Made by a program: the position numbers and the translations under genes. A stretch of DNA of 55,566 nt from Bacillota bacterium (GTDB lineage Bacteria > Bacillota > Clostridia > Christensenellales > CAG-138), in the NCBI GenBank assembly GCA_023400985.1, contig JAEXEN010000004.1, positions 1-55,566 on the forward strand, read 5' to 3'. Below, piece after piece: positions 15,312-23,568 of the stretch. The notes below the pieces were generated by a model, which was not told where the DNA came from, did not search any database, and saw only the letters and a program-made list of their open reading frames with translations. Each line of letters starts with the position of its first letter. Positions within the stretch are counted from its first letter, which is position 1.

Positions 15312-16577
15312 TTATTCCACCCGCATGATGTCCGCGCCGAGTGCCTTGAGTTTGTGCTCGAAAAACTCGTACCCGCGGTCTATGAAGTGGATATTATGGA
15401 GCTCGCTTTTGCCCTCGCCCATGAGCGCGGCCACCATGAGCGCCGCGCCGGCGCGCAGGTCGCTTGCGTAAAGCGGCGAGCCGGACAACGCGTCCACGCC
15501 CTCCACGAGCGCGGTGCGCTGGTTGATGGTGATATTTGCGCCCATGCGCCTTAATTCGCTCACATGGTTGAAACGCTCCTCGAAGATGTTTTCCACGATG
15601 AAGCTGTTGCCCGCGGCGGTCGAAAGAAATGCCATCATGGGCTGCTGCAGATCGGTCGGGAAGCCCGGATAGGGAAGCGTTTTGATGTTTACCGCGCGCG
15701 GGCGGCCCTGCAGTGTGACGCGGATGAAAAATTCCCGTCCGTCGTCGCCCTCGATCACGCGGACGCCGCTCTCCATGAGCTTTGCGGAAATAGCCTCCAG
15801 GTGCGTAGGGATGACGTTGTTGATAACGACGTCGCCGCGCGTGGCCGCTGCCGCGATCATGAATGTTCCCGCCTCGATCTGGTCGGGGATGATGGCATAC
15901 GTGCAGCCATGGAGCTTGCGTCCCCCATTGACGCGTATCACATCCGTGCCCGCGCCTTTTACCGAAGCGCCCATCATGTTTAAAAAGTTGGCGACATCCA
16001 CAACATGCGGCTCCTTGGCCGCGTTGTTGATGATGGTGACGCCCTCCGCGCCGACCGCCGCCAGCATGATGTTGATGGTTGCGCCTACGCTCACCACGTC
16101 AAGATAAATTTCCGCGCCCGTAAGCTTCGTCGCCTGCGCGCGCACGATGCCGCCCTTGATATCGACCTGCGCGCCGAGCGCCCTTAAGCCCTTGATATGC
16201 TGGTCGATGGGCCTTTGCCCTATGGAGCAGCCGCCCGGCAGCGCGATCTCCGCATAGCCGTAGCGCCCCAAAAGCGCGCCCAGCAGGTAATACGAGGCGC
16301 GCAATAAACTCACCATTTCGAAGGTGACGCTATGGGTATTGATGCCCCGCGGATCGATGCGCATGCCTTGATCGGGCGTGAACTCCACGGTGGCGCCCAT
16401 GCGGATGAGGATCTGCTCCAGGATACGGACATCCTCGATGGCCGGAAGGTTTTCGATGCGGCAGCTCTCGCCGCAAAGGATCACCGCAGGAATGATGGCC
16501 AGCGCGGCGTTTTTCGCGCCGCTTATGGTAACCACGCCCTCCAGACGGTTGCCTCCGTTGATGATGAAATGCGACAT
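15312..16577 (-). CDS. murA: UDP-N-acetylglucosamine 1-carboxyvinyltransferase
   Basis: MurA transfers enolpyruvate to UDP-GlcNAc, the first committed step of peptidoglycan synthesis. The 421-residue protein has SGAKNAALAI near the N-terminus. The active-site Cys, the fosfomycin target, is C117 in LPGGCSIGQRP. Later come AIIPDQIEAGTF and PYPGFPTDLQ. The ribosome site is TAGGAGAG. It lies downstream of a small zinc-ribbon gene on the same strand and probably shares its transcript. Vicinity to spoIID/spoIIQ echoes the B. subtilis murAA region. Confidence 0.97.
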   Translation of the reverse strand: MSHFIINGGNRLEGVVTISGAKNAALAIIPAVILCGESCRIENLPAIEDVRILEQILIRMGATVEFTPDQGMRIDPRGINTHSVTFEMVSLLRASYYLLGALLGRYGYAEIALPGGCSIGQRPIDQHIKGLRALGAQVDIKGGIVRAQATKLTGAEIYLDVVSVGATINIMLAAVGAEGVTIINNAAKEPHVVDVANFLNMMGASVKGAGTDVIRVNGGRKLHGCTYAIIPDQIEAGTFMIAAAATRGDVVINNVIPTHLEAISAKLMESGVRVIEGDDGREFFIRVTLQGRPRAVNIKTLPYPGFPTDLQQPMMAFLSTAAGNSFIVENIFEERFNHVSELRRMGANITINQRTALVEGVDALSGSPLYASDLRAGAALMVAALMGEGKSELHNIHFIDRGYEFFEHKLKALGADIMRVE

Positions 16578-16625
16578 CAGCGCTCTCCTAACAATGTGAT
16601 GGAGCCCAAAAAGGACCTTTTTGCC

Positions 16626-16817
16626 TCAATGGCAACCCGAACAGCCCGAGCAGGAACCCGAACAGCCCTCCTTGGGCGAGCCCGCACATTTTCCTTCGTA
16701 CGCGCGCTCCGTTTCACCGCCGCAAACGGGGCAGCGGACGCTGTTCATCTTTTCTGTTGAGGTCAGCTCGTCGAATATCTTCGAGCAGTTTTTGCATTTG
16801 AATTTCAGCAGTGCCAT
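16626..16817 (-). CDS. Small FmdB-like zinc-ribbon protein with Cys-rich tail
   Basis: The 63-residue protein has two CxxC pairs, KCKNC and RCPVCGG, spaced as in FmdB/zinc-ribbon regulators. A Gly/Ser/Cys tail CSGSCSGCSGCH follows and may bind further metal. The ATG at 16817 is chosen over the in-frame codon 21 nt upstream because the FmdB-type start is MALLKFKC and AAAGGT precedes it. It is upstream of and co-directional with murA. Function unknown. Confidence 0.7.
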   Translation of the reverse strand: MALLKFKCKNCSKIFDELTSTEKMNSVRCPVCGGETERAYEGKCAGSPKEGCSGSCSGCSGCH

Positions 16818-16859
16818 GGCTTTTACCTTTACCGTCAATTTCTAAATTGTATCATCTGA

Positions 16860-17190
16860 TAACCAAAAAGGCTACCCCTTGCATTTATGCATCTACGCAT
16901 CTATGCATCTACTCATATAATTATGGCAAATAGTATCGAGGGTTACAGGCTCCGCCTGTCAAGCAAGTGCCGTGCTGTCACTTGCTTGAGTTTTCACAGC
17001 AAGTACCTGCTCATACTTCGCGGCGGGTACTTCCTGCAAGGAACGAAATCCTACGGATTTCATCCGTTTTGACACGCGAGGCCACAGGTCTCGGCCCGTT
17101 GGGCTCCGGCTTCGCCGGACGCGCACATGTCGTCAAAGCCGGAACTTAGCCTCCGAGGGTTGCGACCCTCCGAACCTCCCCAAGAATAGG
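16860..17190. repeat. Intergenic palindrome-array repeat, copy A
   Basis: This 330-bp gene-free stretch holds a short tandem (GCATCTA units, 16886-16915) and then a chain of small palindromes. They are ACAGGC/GCCTGT (16945-16959), CAAGCAAGTG/CACTTGCTTG (16960-16988), AAGTACC/GGGTACTT (16999-17032), GAAATCC/GGATTTC (17045-17061), TCCGGC/GCCGGA (17105-17119) and GAGGGT/ACCCTC (17155-17170). The part from about 17034 to 17180 recurs at 44811-44950 in the same module order. Confidence 0.7.
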
Positions 17191-17197
17191 TTTGCTT

Positions 17198-18466
17198 TTA
17201 CGGTAAATAAAACCTTGGATTGTACGCAAACCCGTCTATGCGAAGCTCGAAATGGAAGTTCCCTTCTTCCCCGTAGGTCTCCGTGCCCGCCGCGGCGATC
17301 TGCTGTCCCTTTGTTACCGCATCATTTAAGCTCACGAGCGCGCTCCCCAAGTGGGCGTAGCGCGTCAAAAAGCCGTTGCCGTGATCGATCTCCACCGTGA
17401 GGCCGTAATTGCCGCGCACCAGCACGCTCACCACTTTCCCCGCCTCCGCGGCTAAGATGGAAGCGCCCTCATCGAGCGTATAGTCGAGCCCGAAATGCAT
17501 GCCGCCGTTTCTTCTCCCGAAGTTGGAGCTTGGCTTTTCCTCCGCGGGCGCCGTAAAGCTGAGCTCGCCTGCGTCCTTCCCCTTCTTGCCCTCGCTCCGC
17601 CCGGGCTCGCCGTCCTTAGGGGAAAGCGTACCGACTATGACAACGCGGTTTTCGCTTTCAAAGACGACCATCTTTTCATCGGTCTCGGTCTTTTTCTCTT
17701 CGCCGTTTGTATAAATCACGCGGTTGACGACGGAGCTTTGGCCGTTATGCCCGAGGCTTTTTACGACTCTGAGCCCCTTCAAAAGCGCGTCGTTGCGCAG
17801 CGTTTCTTCTTTAAAGCTTATCTCGTCGGCGGTCTCCTGCTGCAAAACGGTCTGCACCTTGAGCGGATGCCGCCCGTTCACGAACGTTTCGTAAAGCGCC
17901 TCGTGCGTGGTGAGCTCCGTCGCCTCCGGCGCATCCATAAGCTCCACCTCGTCGATAAACGAGCTTGTAAGCCGCCCCTCGCCCTCCACCATAGCCTCGT
18001 AATGGGCCTTGACGTCGTGCAGAAGCTCCTCCGCCGCCTCGCGGCTCGCGAGCACGCCCGCCGTTTTGCCGTTGACGAGGATTGCCGTCTGCATGTAAAC
18101 GGGAGCGGGAGAGTTTTCTGTGCCGCCTTCTTCCGCCGTCGGTCCGGGGGACGAAGCGGGCTGCTGTGCGGGCTTCGGCGTCACCTCCGGCGCATCGGTT
18201 TCCATCACGGCGCTTTGCACGGGCGTTTCCGCAGGATCTGCCGAGGTTTCCCGCACAGCGCGGACGATCGGCGCGATAAAAAGGAGCAACGCAAAGAAAA
18301 GCGCCGCAAACGCGTAAAAGCGCGCGTCGGCCTTTGCCGTATCGCGCGGCCTCCCGGGTGCTTTGCCGGGCGTCTTTTCCGCCAAATCGTTTCCCCCGTC
18401 TTCCCGCGCCTGTGCGTTTTCCCCGGATCCTTCGGGAAAAAAGTCCGTCGGTCTTTCCTTCTCCAT
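17198..18466 (-). CDS. Membrane-anchored G5/M23 peptidase-like protein with altered catalytic motif
   Basis: The 422-residue protein has an N-terminal cytoplasmic tail and a membrane helix (about 48-68). A Pro/Thr-rich linker, a spacer domain and a G5 domain (about 180-260, including VVKSLGHNGQSSVVNRVIY) follow. An M23 domain is at the end. The Zn ligands HFGLD and the His of TRYAHLG are present. The usual HLHFE is NFHFE, so the first His, a catalytic residue in LytM, is Asn. It may be a non-catalytic cell-wall binder like several divisome or sporulation LytM factors. No partner gene overlaps. Confidence 0.82.
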   Translation of the reverse strand: MEKERPTDFFPEGSGENAQAREDGGNDLAEKTPGKAPGRPRDTAKADARFYAFAALFFALLLFIAPIVRAVRETSADPAETPVQSAVMETDAPEVTPKPAQQPASSPGPTAEEGGTENSPAPVYMQTAILVNGKTAGVLASREAAEELLHDVKAHYEAMVEGEGRLTSSFIDEVELMDAPEATELTTHEALYETFVNGRHPLKVQTVLQQETADEISFKEETLRNDALLKGLRVVKSLGHNGQSSVVNRVIYTNGEEKKTETDEKMVVFESENRVVIVGTLSPKDGEPGRSEGKKGKDAGELSFTAPAEEKPSSNFGRRNGGMHFGLDYTLDEGASILAAEAGKVVSVLVRGNYGLTVEIDHGNGFLTRYAHLGSALVSLNDAVTKGQQIAAAGTETYGEEGNFHFELRIDGFAYNPRFYLP

Positions 18467-18563
18467 GGGCTCTATTATACTTCACATGCGGGAATGCATC
18501 AAGTTAACGAAGATGCGGCGGCCGTGTGCGAATTGTAAACAAATATAGACATTTCGCGTTTGC

Positions 18564-18592
18564 TTGACAGACGTCGCACCGGAGGATACGTT
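18564..18592 (+). promoter_or_regulatory. Candidate promoter of the lipoprotein gene at 18634
   Basis: A perfect TTGACA (18564-18569) followed after 17 nt by TACGTT. The -35 is convincing and the -10 is weak. Confidence 0.4.
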
Positions 18593-18633
18593 ATTAATAG
18601 AAACGGCCACATGCCGAGAAAGAGGGTCTCCAT

Positions 18634-19386
18634 ATGAAAAAATGCCACGGTCTCGCGCTTGTTGTACTTTCGATCTTTCTTTTGTCCGGCTGCGCCGCAG
18701 CGCCCGAAAATCCCGCGTCCACCGCTACGCTTCCGCCGACGGCCGCGCCGACGCGGGAGCCTCCCGCATCCGCGCCTCTCCCTACCGACGCAGATGGTGA
18801 CGCCGCGCTTGCAGCCTATTTTATGGACGCCTATGAGCCGGGTTATGCCGCTGCCACCTATGCGGACCTGACGCATGACGGGCAAAACGAGCTCATCACA
18901 GTAGAACTGCTCGATACGGACGGCGTTACGCCCGTTGAACTCGCTTCGGTAACGGACGCGGCGGCCTTCAGTGCCGGGCGCGTCACGGTGTTTGCTCTAA
19001 AAGACGGTACTTTGGCGGCAATCTATACGCGCGAGGCTCTCTACGCGCACGCAGGCTGGATGCAGCTTTATCTTTATACCGATGAAACCGGGGCCTATCT
19101 GTTCGAGTACGCACCCTCAGTCTACCAGGGCTATGCGGATTATACGTACGCGCTGGTTTCCCTTGATGCCTCGGGTGATGCACAAACAAAGGAGAGCAAC
19201 GCGCTGTCGTTTACCGTTTCCGCGCAAGGTGACGGCTTTTCCTTTACCGATGCGGGCGGCAGCGACATTTCCGCGGATGTCGCCGCGTTTGAAGCCGAAG
19301 CCCAAGGTTATATCGATCGCGCGACGCCGCTCCTTGTTTACTATGAGGGTCTCGACGGCACGGTGCGGTTTGAGCATTTGAGCTAA
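18634..19386 (+). CDS. Lipoprotein of unknown function with VCBS-like Asp motif
   Basis: The 250-residue protein has a lipoprotein signal (LLSGC) and a Pro/Thr/Ala linker (about 30-52). A soluble domain follows whose YADLTHDGQNELITVEL resembles the Ca-binding DxxxDG loops of FG-GAP/VCBS-type proteins. Many Tyr/Ala/Asp residues follow. GAGGG precedes the ATG. It is flanked by a palindrome-array repeat and convergent with thiT. No specific function can be given. Confidence 0.75.
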   Translation: MKKCHGLALVVLSIFLLSGCAAAPENPASTATLPPTAAPTREPPASAPLPTDADGDAALAAYFMDAYEPGYAAATYADLTHDGQNELITVELLDTDGVTPVELASVTDAAAFSAGRVTVFALKDGTLAAIYTREALYAHAGWMQLYLYTDETGAYLFEYAPSVYQGYADYTYALVSLDASGDAQTKESNALSFTVSAQGDGFSFTDAGGSDISADVAAFEAEAQGYIDRATPLLVYYEGLDGTVRFEHLS

Positions 19387-19440
19387 GGCAAGGAGAGTCA
19401 AACCCCTGCGCCTAAAAACTGTCGGTTCGGCGCACGTCTT

Positions 19441-19500
19441 TGTCATCGTCAGTCGCCGGAGCCCCTTGGGCCGAGGCCTGTGGCCTCGCGCGGTGCCTAC
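19441..19500 (-). repeat. Palindrome-array repeat, short copy B
   Basis: On the minus strand GCGAGGCCACAGGCCTCGGCC followed by GGGCTCCGGC matches the middle modules of copies A, C and D. The outer modules are missing. Confidence 0.55.
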
Positions 19501-19585
19501 GTCGAGTACCGGCAACACAGCGATGGCGTGCTTTCCGGCCCTCTAAACCGCAGGAATTCGGCTCCCCTTATCTTAAGCTACATCA

Positions 19586-19640
19586 AAAAAAGCAACCTGG
19601 CGGCGGAAAATGCATCTTTCGCTTCCGGGTTGCTTTTTAT
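19586..19640. terminator. Bidirectional terminator between lipoprotein gene and thiT
   Basis: AAAAAAAGCAACC pairs with GGGTTGCTTTTTATTTG, with further pairing of GGCGGAA and TTCGCTTCC inside. It serves both convergent genes. Confidence 0.7.
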
Positions 19641-19653
19641 TTGTGTTATGTTT

Positions 19654-20346
19654 TTATGCGGTCTTCATTCTGTCCAGCATTTTCCGCACCGGCGGGAGGA
19701 GCGCGACGATCACGCAAAGGAGCGCGTCCACGCCCAGCGACGAGCCGTTATATGCGATGGAATAGAGCCACGCGCTTTGAAAGCCCGCATCCGCCGCGTA
19801 GGAGGAAAAGAAAATGACTCCGCTCAGCACAGAGCAGACAAAACGCCCGAAGCCTGATACGATGATACCGAGCGGCAAGTTCCTGGGGAACAGCGACGCG
19901 AAACCGAAGCAGGTGAACGCGAGGATGTAATCGAGCAAAAACTGCGCCCAATGCACCACGTATGCACCCTGCACCACCTGCAAAAGGCTGTAGGCAAACG
20001 CGGCAGTAAACCCATACGCGGGGCCGAAGGCCGCGGCATAGGCCGCGAGCGGCAGCATACTCAAAAGCGTCACGGAGCCGCCCATCGGCAGCTCAAAAAG
20101 CTTGAAATAGCTCAGGACGAATGAAAGGCTCAGGCAAAGCGCGCCGTACACGAGCGCGCGGACGTTTGTTTTCTTCCCCTTTACATCCGCCTGCGCTTCT
20201 TTAAAGGGCGCTTCTTCTTTTTTACGCCGCGCGCGGAAACTTAAAAGCACCGCGATGAGCGCTATTGCCGCGACTGCGGCGATCGTGAGCAAAAGGATGC
20301 CCTTTGTGTCGAGCTCCCTGAGCTCGTCGATCAACTTGAACGACAT
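19654..20346 (-). CDS. thiT: Thiamine ECF transporter S-component ThiT
   Basis: ThiT is the thiamine-binding membrane subunit that joins a shared ECF energizing module. The 230-residue product has the ThiT signature segments SYFKLFELPMGGSVTL, GPAYGFTAAFAYSLLQ and WAQFLLDYILAFTCFG. Unlike a minimal ThiT of about 180-190 residues, it has an extra N-terminal membrane helix (about 15-35) and a basic/acidic linker. ATG at 20346 is preferred because AGGTGG lies 5 nt upstream. A TPP riboswitch and attenuator precede it, so expression should fall when thiamine diphosphate is plentiful. Confidence 0.92.
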   Translation of the reverse strand: MSFKLIDELRELDTKGILLLTIAAVAAIALIAVLLSFRARRKKEEAPFKEAQADVKGKKTNVRALVYGALCLSLSFVLSYFKLFELPMGGSVTLLSMLPLAAYAAAFGPAYGFTAAFAYSLLQVVQGAYVVHWAQFLLDYILAFTCFGFASLFPRNLPLGIIVSGFGRFVCSVLSGVIFFSSYAADAGFQSAWLYSIAYNGSSLGVDALLCVIVALLPPVRKMLDRMKTA

Positions 20347-20378
20347 GGAAACCACCTCATTTCGTATTCAAACGAAAA

Positions 20379-20407
20379 CCTCCGCCGCCAAATTGGCTCG
20401 CGGAGGT
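20379..20407 (-). terminator. Attenuator hairpin in the thiT leader
   Basis: On the minus strand ACCTCCGC pairs with GCGGAGGT and is followed by TTTTCGTTT. Its place between the TPP aptamer and the thiT ribosome site fits ligand-controlled termination. Confidence 0.7.
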
Positions 20408-20435
20408 AAAAGCGTTTTCCAAAGCTTTGCTTTTT

Positions 20436-20523
20436 CTCCCGCTTCCCTACGTCGGCATGATCCGTACAGGTTCAAAGGGTCATTCTCAGCCGGCGCTTAA
20501 CGCGCCGACGCCCCCAGCGGATG
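20436..20523 (-). promoter_or_regulatory. TPP (THI-box) riboswitch
   Basis: Minus-strand reading gives the conserved THI elements in order: CTGGGGGCG, CTGAGA, ACCCTTTGAACCTG, GATCATGCC and CGTAGGGAAGC. It lies upstream of thiT and downstream of a consensus promoter. Confidence 0.95.
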
Positions 20524-20542
20524 ATTGTTCGGTTGTAAACGC

Positions 20543-20571
20543 ATTATAGAACGGAAGCGCCGCTATGTCAA
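20543..20571 (-). promoter_or_regulatory. Consensus sigma-A promoter of thiT
   Basis: TTGACA, exactly 17 nt, then TATAAT on the minus strand, both hexamers perfect. Transcription starts just before the riboswitch. Confidence 0.85.
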
Positions 20572-20587
20572 TTCAAAAAACTTTCTG

Positions 20588-20616
20588 TTGTGTTTTGCAC
20601 ATTGCTGTTTTATAAT
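20588..20616 (+). promoter_or_regulatory. Promoter of typA/bipA
   Basis: TTGTGT, 17 nt, TATAAT on the plus strand, about 50 nt before the start codon. It is divergent from the thiT promoter. Confidence 0.55.
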
Positions 20617-20665
20617 AGCATGTTGATTTTTAGACGGAAATTTCCGCCGCAGGAAAAGGATTGTT

Positions 20666-22483
20666 ATGAACCGAAACTTACGAAACATCGCCATTATCGC
20701 GCACGTTGACCACGGCAAGACCACGCTTGTCGACCAGCTCCTCCGCCAAAGCGGCGTGTTCCGCGCCAATGAACAGGTACAGGAGCGCGTTATGGACTCT
20801 AACGACATCGAGCGCGAGCGCGGCATTACTATTTTATCCAAAAACACCGCCGTCACCTATAAGGGCACTCGCATCAACATCGTAGATACCCCGGGTCACG
20901 CCGACTTCGGCGGAGAGGTGGAGCGCATCCTCCAAATGGTGGACGGCGTTCTTCTGCTCGTAGACGCGTTCGAGGGCTGCATGCCGCAGACGCGCTTCGT
21001 GCTCCGAAAGGCGCTCGAGCTTAAAAAGATACCCGTCGTGGTCGTGAACAAGGTAGACCGCGCCGACGCCCGCCCCATCGAAGTAGTGGACGAGACTCTC
21101 GAGCTCTTCATGGAGCTCGGCGCGACCGCCGAGCAGATCGACTTCCCCGTGGTATACGCCTCCGCGCGCGACGGTTTTTCCGGCCTCGATCCCGATAACC
21201 TCGGCACGGATATGACGGCGCTTTTCGATACCATACTGTCCACCGTCCCCGCGCCGGCGGACGACGAGAACGCTCCGCTCCAGATCTTGTTTTCCACCAT
21301 CGATTACGACGATTATGTGGGCCGCATCGGCATAGGCCGCGTGGAGCGCGGCACGGTGCGCCGCAATGAGACCGTTACCATCTGCGGCGGCGGAACTGTG
21401 CGCGACGTGAAGCTAAGCCGTCTTTACCGTTTCGAGGGCCTCAAGCGCATCGAGATCGAAGAGGCCGCCGCGGGCGAGATCATCGCCGTGGCGGGCATTA
21501 CGGATATCAGCATCGGCGAGACCGCCTGCGACCCGAGCTGCATCGAGCCGCTGCCGTTCGTCCACATCGACGAACCCACCGTTTCCATGATGTTCCTCGT
21601 CAACGACAGCCCGTTTGCGGGCCGCGAGGGTAAATACGTCACCTCCCGCAACCTGCGCGAACGCCTTTTCAAAGAGGTCGAGACCAACGTCGCCATGCGC
21701 GTGGAGGAGACCGGCTCCACCGATATGTTCAAGGTGAGCGGCCGCGGCGAGCTGCACCTTTCCATCCTCATAGAGACCATGCGCCGGCAGGATTTTGAGT
21801 TTGCCGTATCCCGCCCCAAGGTCATCATGAAGACCGGCGAAAACGGCAAGCTTTTGGAGCCTATCGAAGAGCTTACCGTGGACGTGCCGCAGGAATACGT
21901 GGGCGCGGTCATGTCCAACCTCGGCACGCGCAAAGCGGAGCTTCAAAACATGCTCTCCGAATCCGAAGGCAGCACCCGGCTGATGTTTTTAATTCCCGCG
22001 CGCGGCCTCATGGGCTACCGCAGCGAGCTTCTCACCGAAACTCGCGGCAACGGCGTGATGAGCCACATCTTCCACGGCTACGAACCCTACAAGGGCGATA
22101 TTTTGGAGCGCACGCGCGGCTCCCTGATCTGCAGCGAGACCGGCGAGACCTCCTCCTACGGCCTTTACAACACGCAGGAGCGCGGCGACCTTTTCGTAGG
22201 CCCGGGCGTGCCCGTCTACGAAGGACAGGTCGTGGGCGAATGCTCCCGCAACGAGGATATCACCGTAAACGTGTGCAAGAAAAAACACGTTACCAACATG
22301 CGCGCCTCCGGCTCCGACGAAGCCCTAAGGCTTACCCCCTACAGGGTTCTGAGCCTCGAGCAGTGCCTCGAGTTCATCGCGGACGACGAGCTTGTGGAAG
22401 TCACCCCCCAAACCATCCGCCTTCGCAAGCGCATCCTCAAAAAGGAATTCCGCATGAAGAAGCAGGCGCAGGAGAAAGAATAA
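20666..22483 (+). CDS. typA: Ribosome-associated GTPase TypA/BipA
   Basis: BipA is a translational GTPase that assists ribosome assembly and stress or cold adaptation. The 605-residue product has G1 AHVDHGKTTL, the switch segment RERGITIL, G3 DTPGHADFGGEV and G4 NKVDR. EF-G-like domains and the BipA-specific C-terminus (ending RKRILKKEFRMKK) follow. It is monocistronic, with its own promoter and a terminator directly after. Confidence 0.97.
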   Translation: MNRNLRNIAIIAHVDHGKTTLVDQLLRQSGVFRANEQVQERVMDSNDIERERGITILSKNTAVTYKGTRINIVDTPGHADFGGEVERILQMVDGVLLLVDAFEGCMPQTRFVLRKALELKKIPVVVVNKVDRADARPIEVVDETLELFMELGATAEQIDFPVVYASARDGFSGLDPDNLGTDMTALFDTILSTVPAPADDENAPLQILFSTIDYDDYVGRIGIGRVERGTVRRNETVTICGGGTVRDVKLSRLYRFEGLKRIEIEEAAAGEIIAVAGITDISIGETACDPSCIEPLPFVHIDEPTVSMMFLVNDSPFAGREGKYVTSRNLRERLFKEVETNVAMRVEETGSTDMFKVSGRGELHLSILIETMRRQDFEFAVSRPKVIMKTGENGKLLEPIEELTVDVPQEYVGAVMSNLGTRKAELQNMLSESEGSTRLMFLIPARGLMGYRSELLTETRGNGVMSHIFHGYEPYKGDILERTRGSLICSETGETSSYGLYNTQERGDLFVGPGVPVYEGQVVGECSRNEDITVNVCKKKHVTNMRASGSDEALRLTPYRVLSLEQCLEFIADDELVEVTPQTIRLRKRILKKEFRMKKQAQEKE

Positions 22484-22500
22484 GTTTTCCATACTTAAGA

Positions 22501-22536
22501 AAAGCCGTCCGGCAACATAATACCAGACGGCTTTTA
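22501..22536. terminator. Terminator after typA
   Basis: AAAAGCCGTC pairs with GACGGCTTTT across a 16-nt loop, with T residues following. Confidence 0.8.
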
Positions 22537-22628
22537 TTTCAGCGAGAAATTTTTTGTGCAACGCCTCATTACCGAACAGATTGACCCATCGTCGTCCCGT
22601 AACGAACCCTTCGCCAATATACTGCCCG

Positions 22629-22657
22629 TTGTTTAACGAACATATTGTTTATATAAT
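22629..22657 (+). promoter_or_regulatory. Promoter of the SDR gene at 22708
   Basis: TTGTTT, 17 nt, TATAAT, ending about 50 nt before the start codon. Confidence 0.55.
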
Positions 22658-22707
22658 CGAGGTAAAAGCAGTGCCTGAAACGGCTGCTTGGGAAGAAGGA
22701 TACGGCA

Positions 22708-23568
22708 ATGCATGAAGAAAAAGCGTTGAAATATGTATTCTTTACCGGAGCGACCGGCGGATTGGGAGCGGCGTGCGTCAAGCTGCTGTCAAGCCGCGGC
22801 TGGACGGTCTTTGCCGCAGGAACGAACAAAGAAAAGCTGAAAACAGCAGGAGAAATTCCAAACGTTATACCCGTCTATGTGGACATTACCGACACGGACA
22901 GCATTTTGGCGGCCAGCGATACCGTTTTGCGGCATGCCGATCATCTTGATGCAATCGTCAATTTTGCGGGCGTCACTTCTTTCGATTCGCTTGTGGAGGG
23001 AGATCCGGTTCCAACCGCCGAGCGGCTGCTCTCCGTTAACGTGATGGGAACCGTACGCGTTAACGCGATCTTCTTCGATTTGATTGAAAGAGGCCGCGGG
23101 CGGATCGTGAACTGCTCGTCCTCCGCGGGGTGGATGACGGCGCAGCCCTTCACCGGGGCGTATGTGATGTCCAAGCGCGCGGTGGAAGGTTACAATGACA
23201 GCCTCCGCCGGGAATTGATGTATCTTGATATTCCGGTCATCAAAATTCAGCCGGGGTCCTTTCGCACCGCCCTCACGAACGATATTTCGGACGGCTACGA
23301 CCGCGTTTTTTCTGAGACAAAGCGCTACCGGCGAGTTTTAGAAACGATGAAGCCGCTGATGGATTCCACTTTGAATCATTCGGGAAATCCGGATGCCGTG
23401 GCAAAAATCGTTGTAAGGGCGCTCGAAGATAAGCACCCGAAGCAGAAATACCGGATCGGCTCCGGCTTTTTGCTGACGCTTCTGGAGCTGCTGCCGGAGA
23501 CATGGGTCGACGCGGTTTATAAATTATTGGTCAAGAAGAAGACCCAGGAGGAATATCCACAGAATTAA
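22708..23568 (+). CDS. Short-chain dehydrogenase/reductase
   Basis: A 286-residue classical SDR. It has the nucleotide-binding TGATGGLGAA near the N-terminus, an NFAGV motif where NAG is usual, Ser in NCSSSAGW, and YVMSK (the YxxxK catalytic pair). The C-terminal ~40 residues include a hydrophobic segment suggesting membrane association. Substrate unknown. It converges with the Eis-like gene and overlaps its stop codon by 4 nt. The second SDR at 24811 is a distant relative. Confidence 0.88.
   Translation: MHEEKALKYVFFTGATGGLGAACVKLLSSRGWTVFAAGTNKEKLKTAGEIPNVIPVYVDITDTDSILAASDTVLRHADHLDAIVNFAGVTSFDSLVEGDPVPTAERLLSVNVMGTVRVNAIFFDLIERGRGRIVNCSSSAGWMTAQPFTGAYVMSKRAVEGYNDSLRRELMYLDIPVIKIQPGSFRTALTNDISDGYDRVFSETKRYRRVLETMKPLMDSTLNHSGNPDAVAKIVVRALEDKHPKQKYRIGSGFLLTLLELLPETWVDAVYKLLVKKKTQEEYPQN

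Noticed and set aside
17495..18538. Long plus-strand frame opposite the G5-M23 gene
   Set aside because: Arg/His/Leu-rich composition is typical of antisense frames in GC-rich genes. The minus-strand product has a full domain layout.
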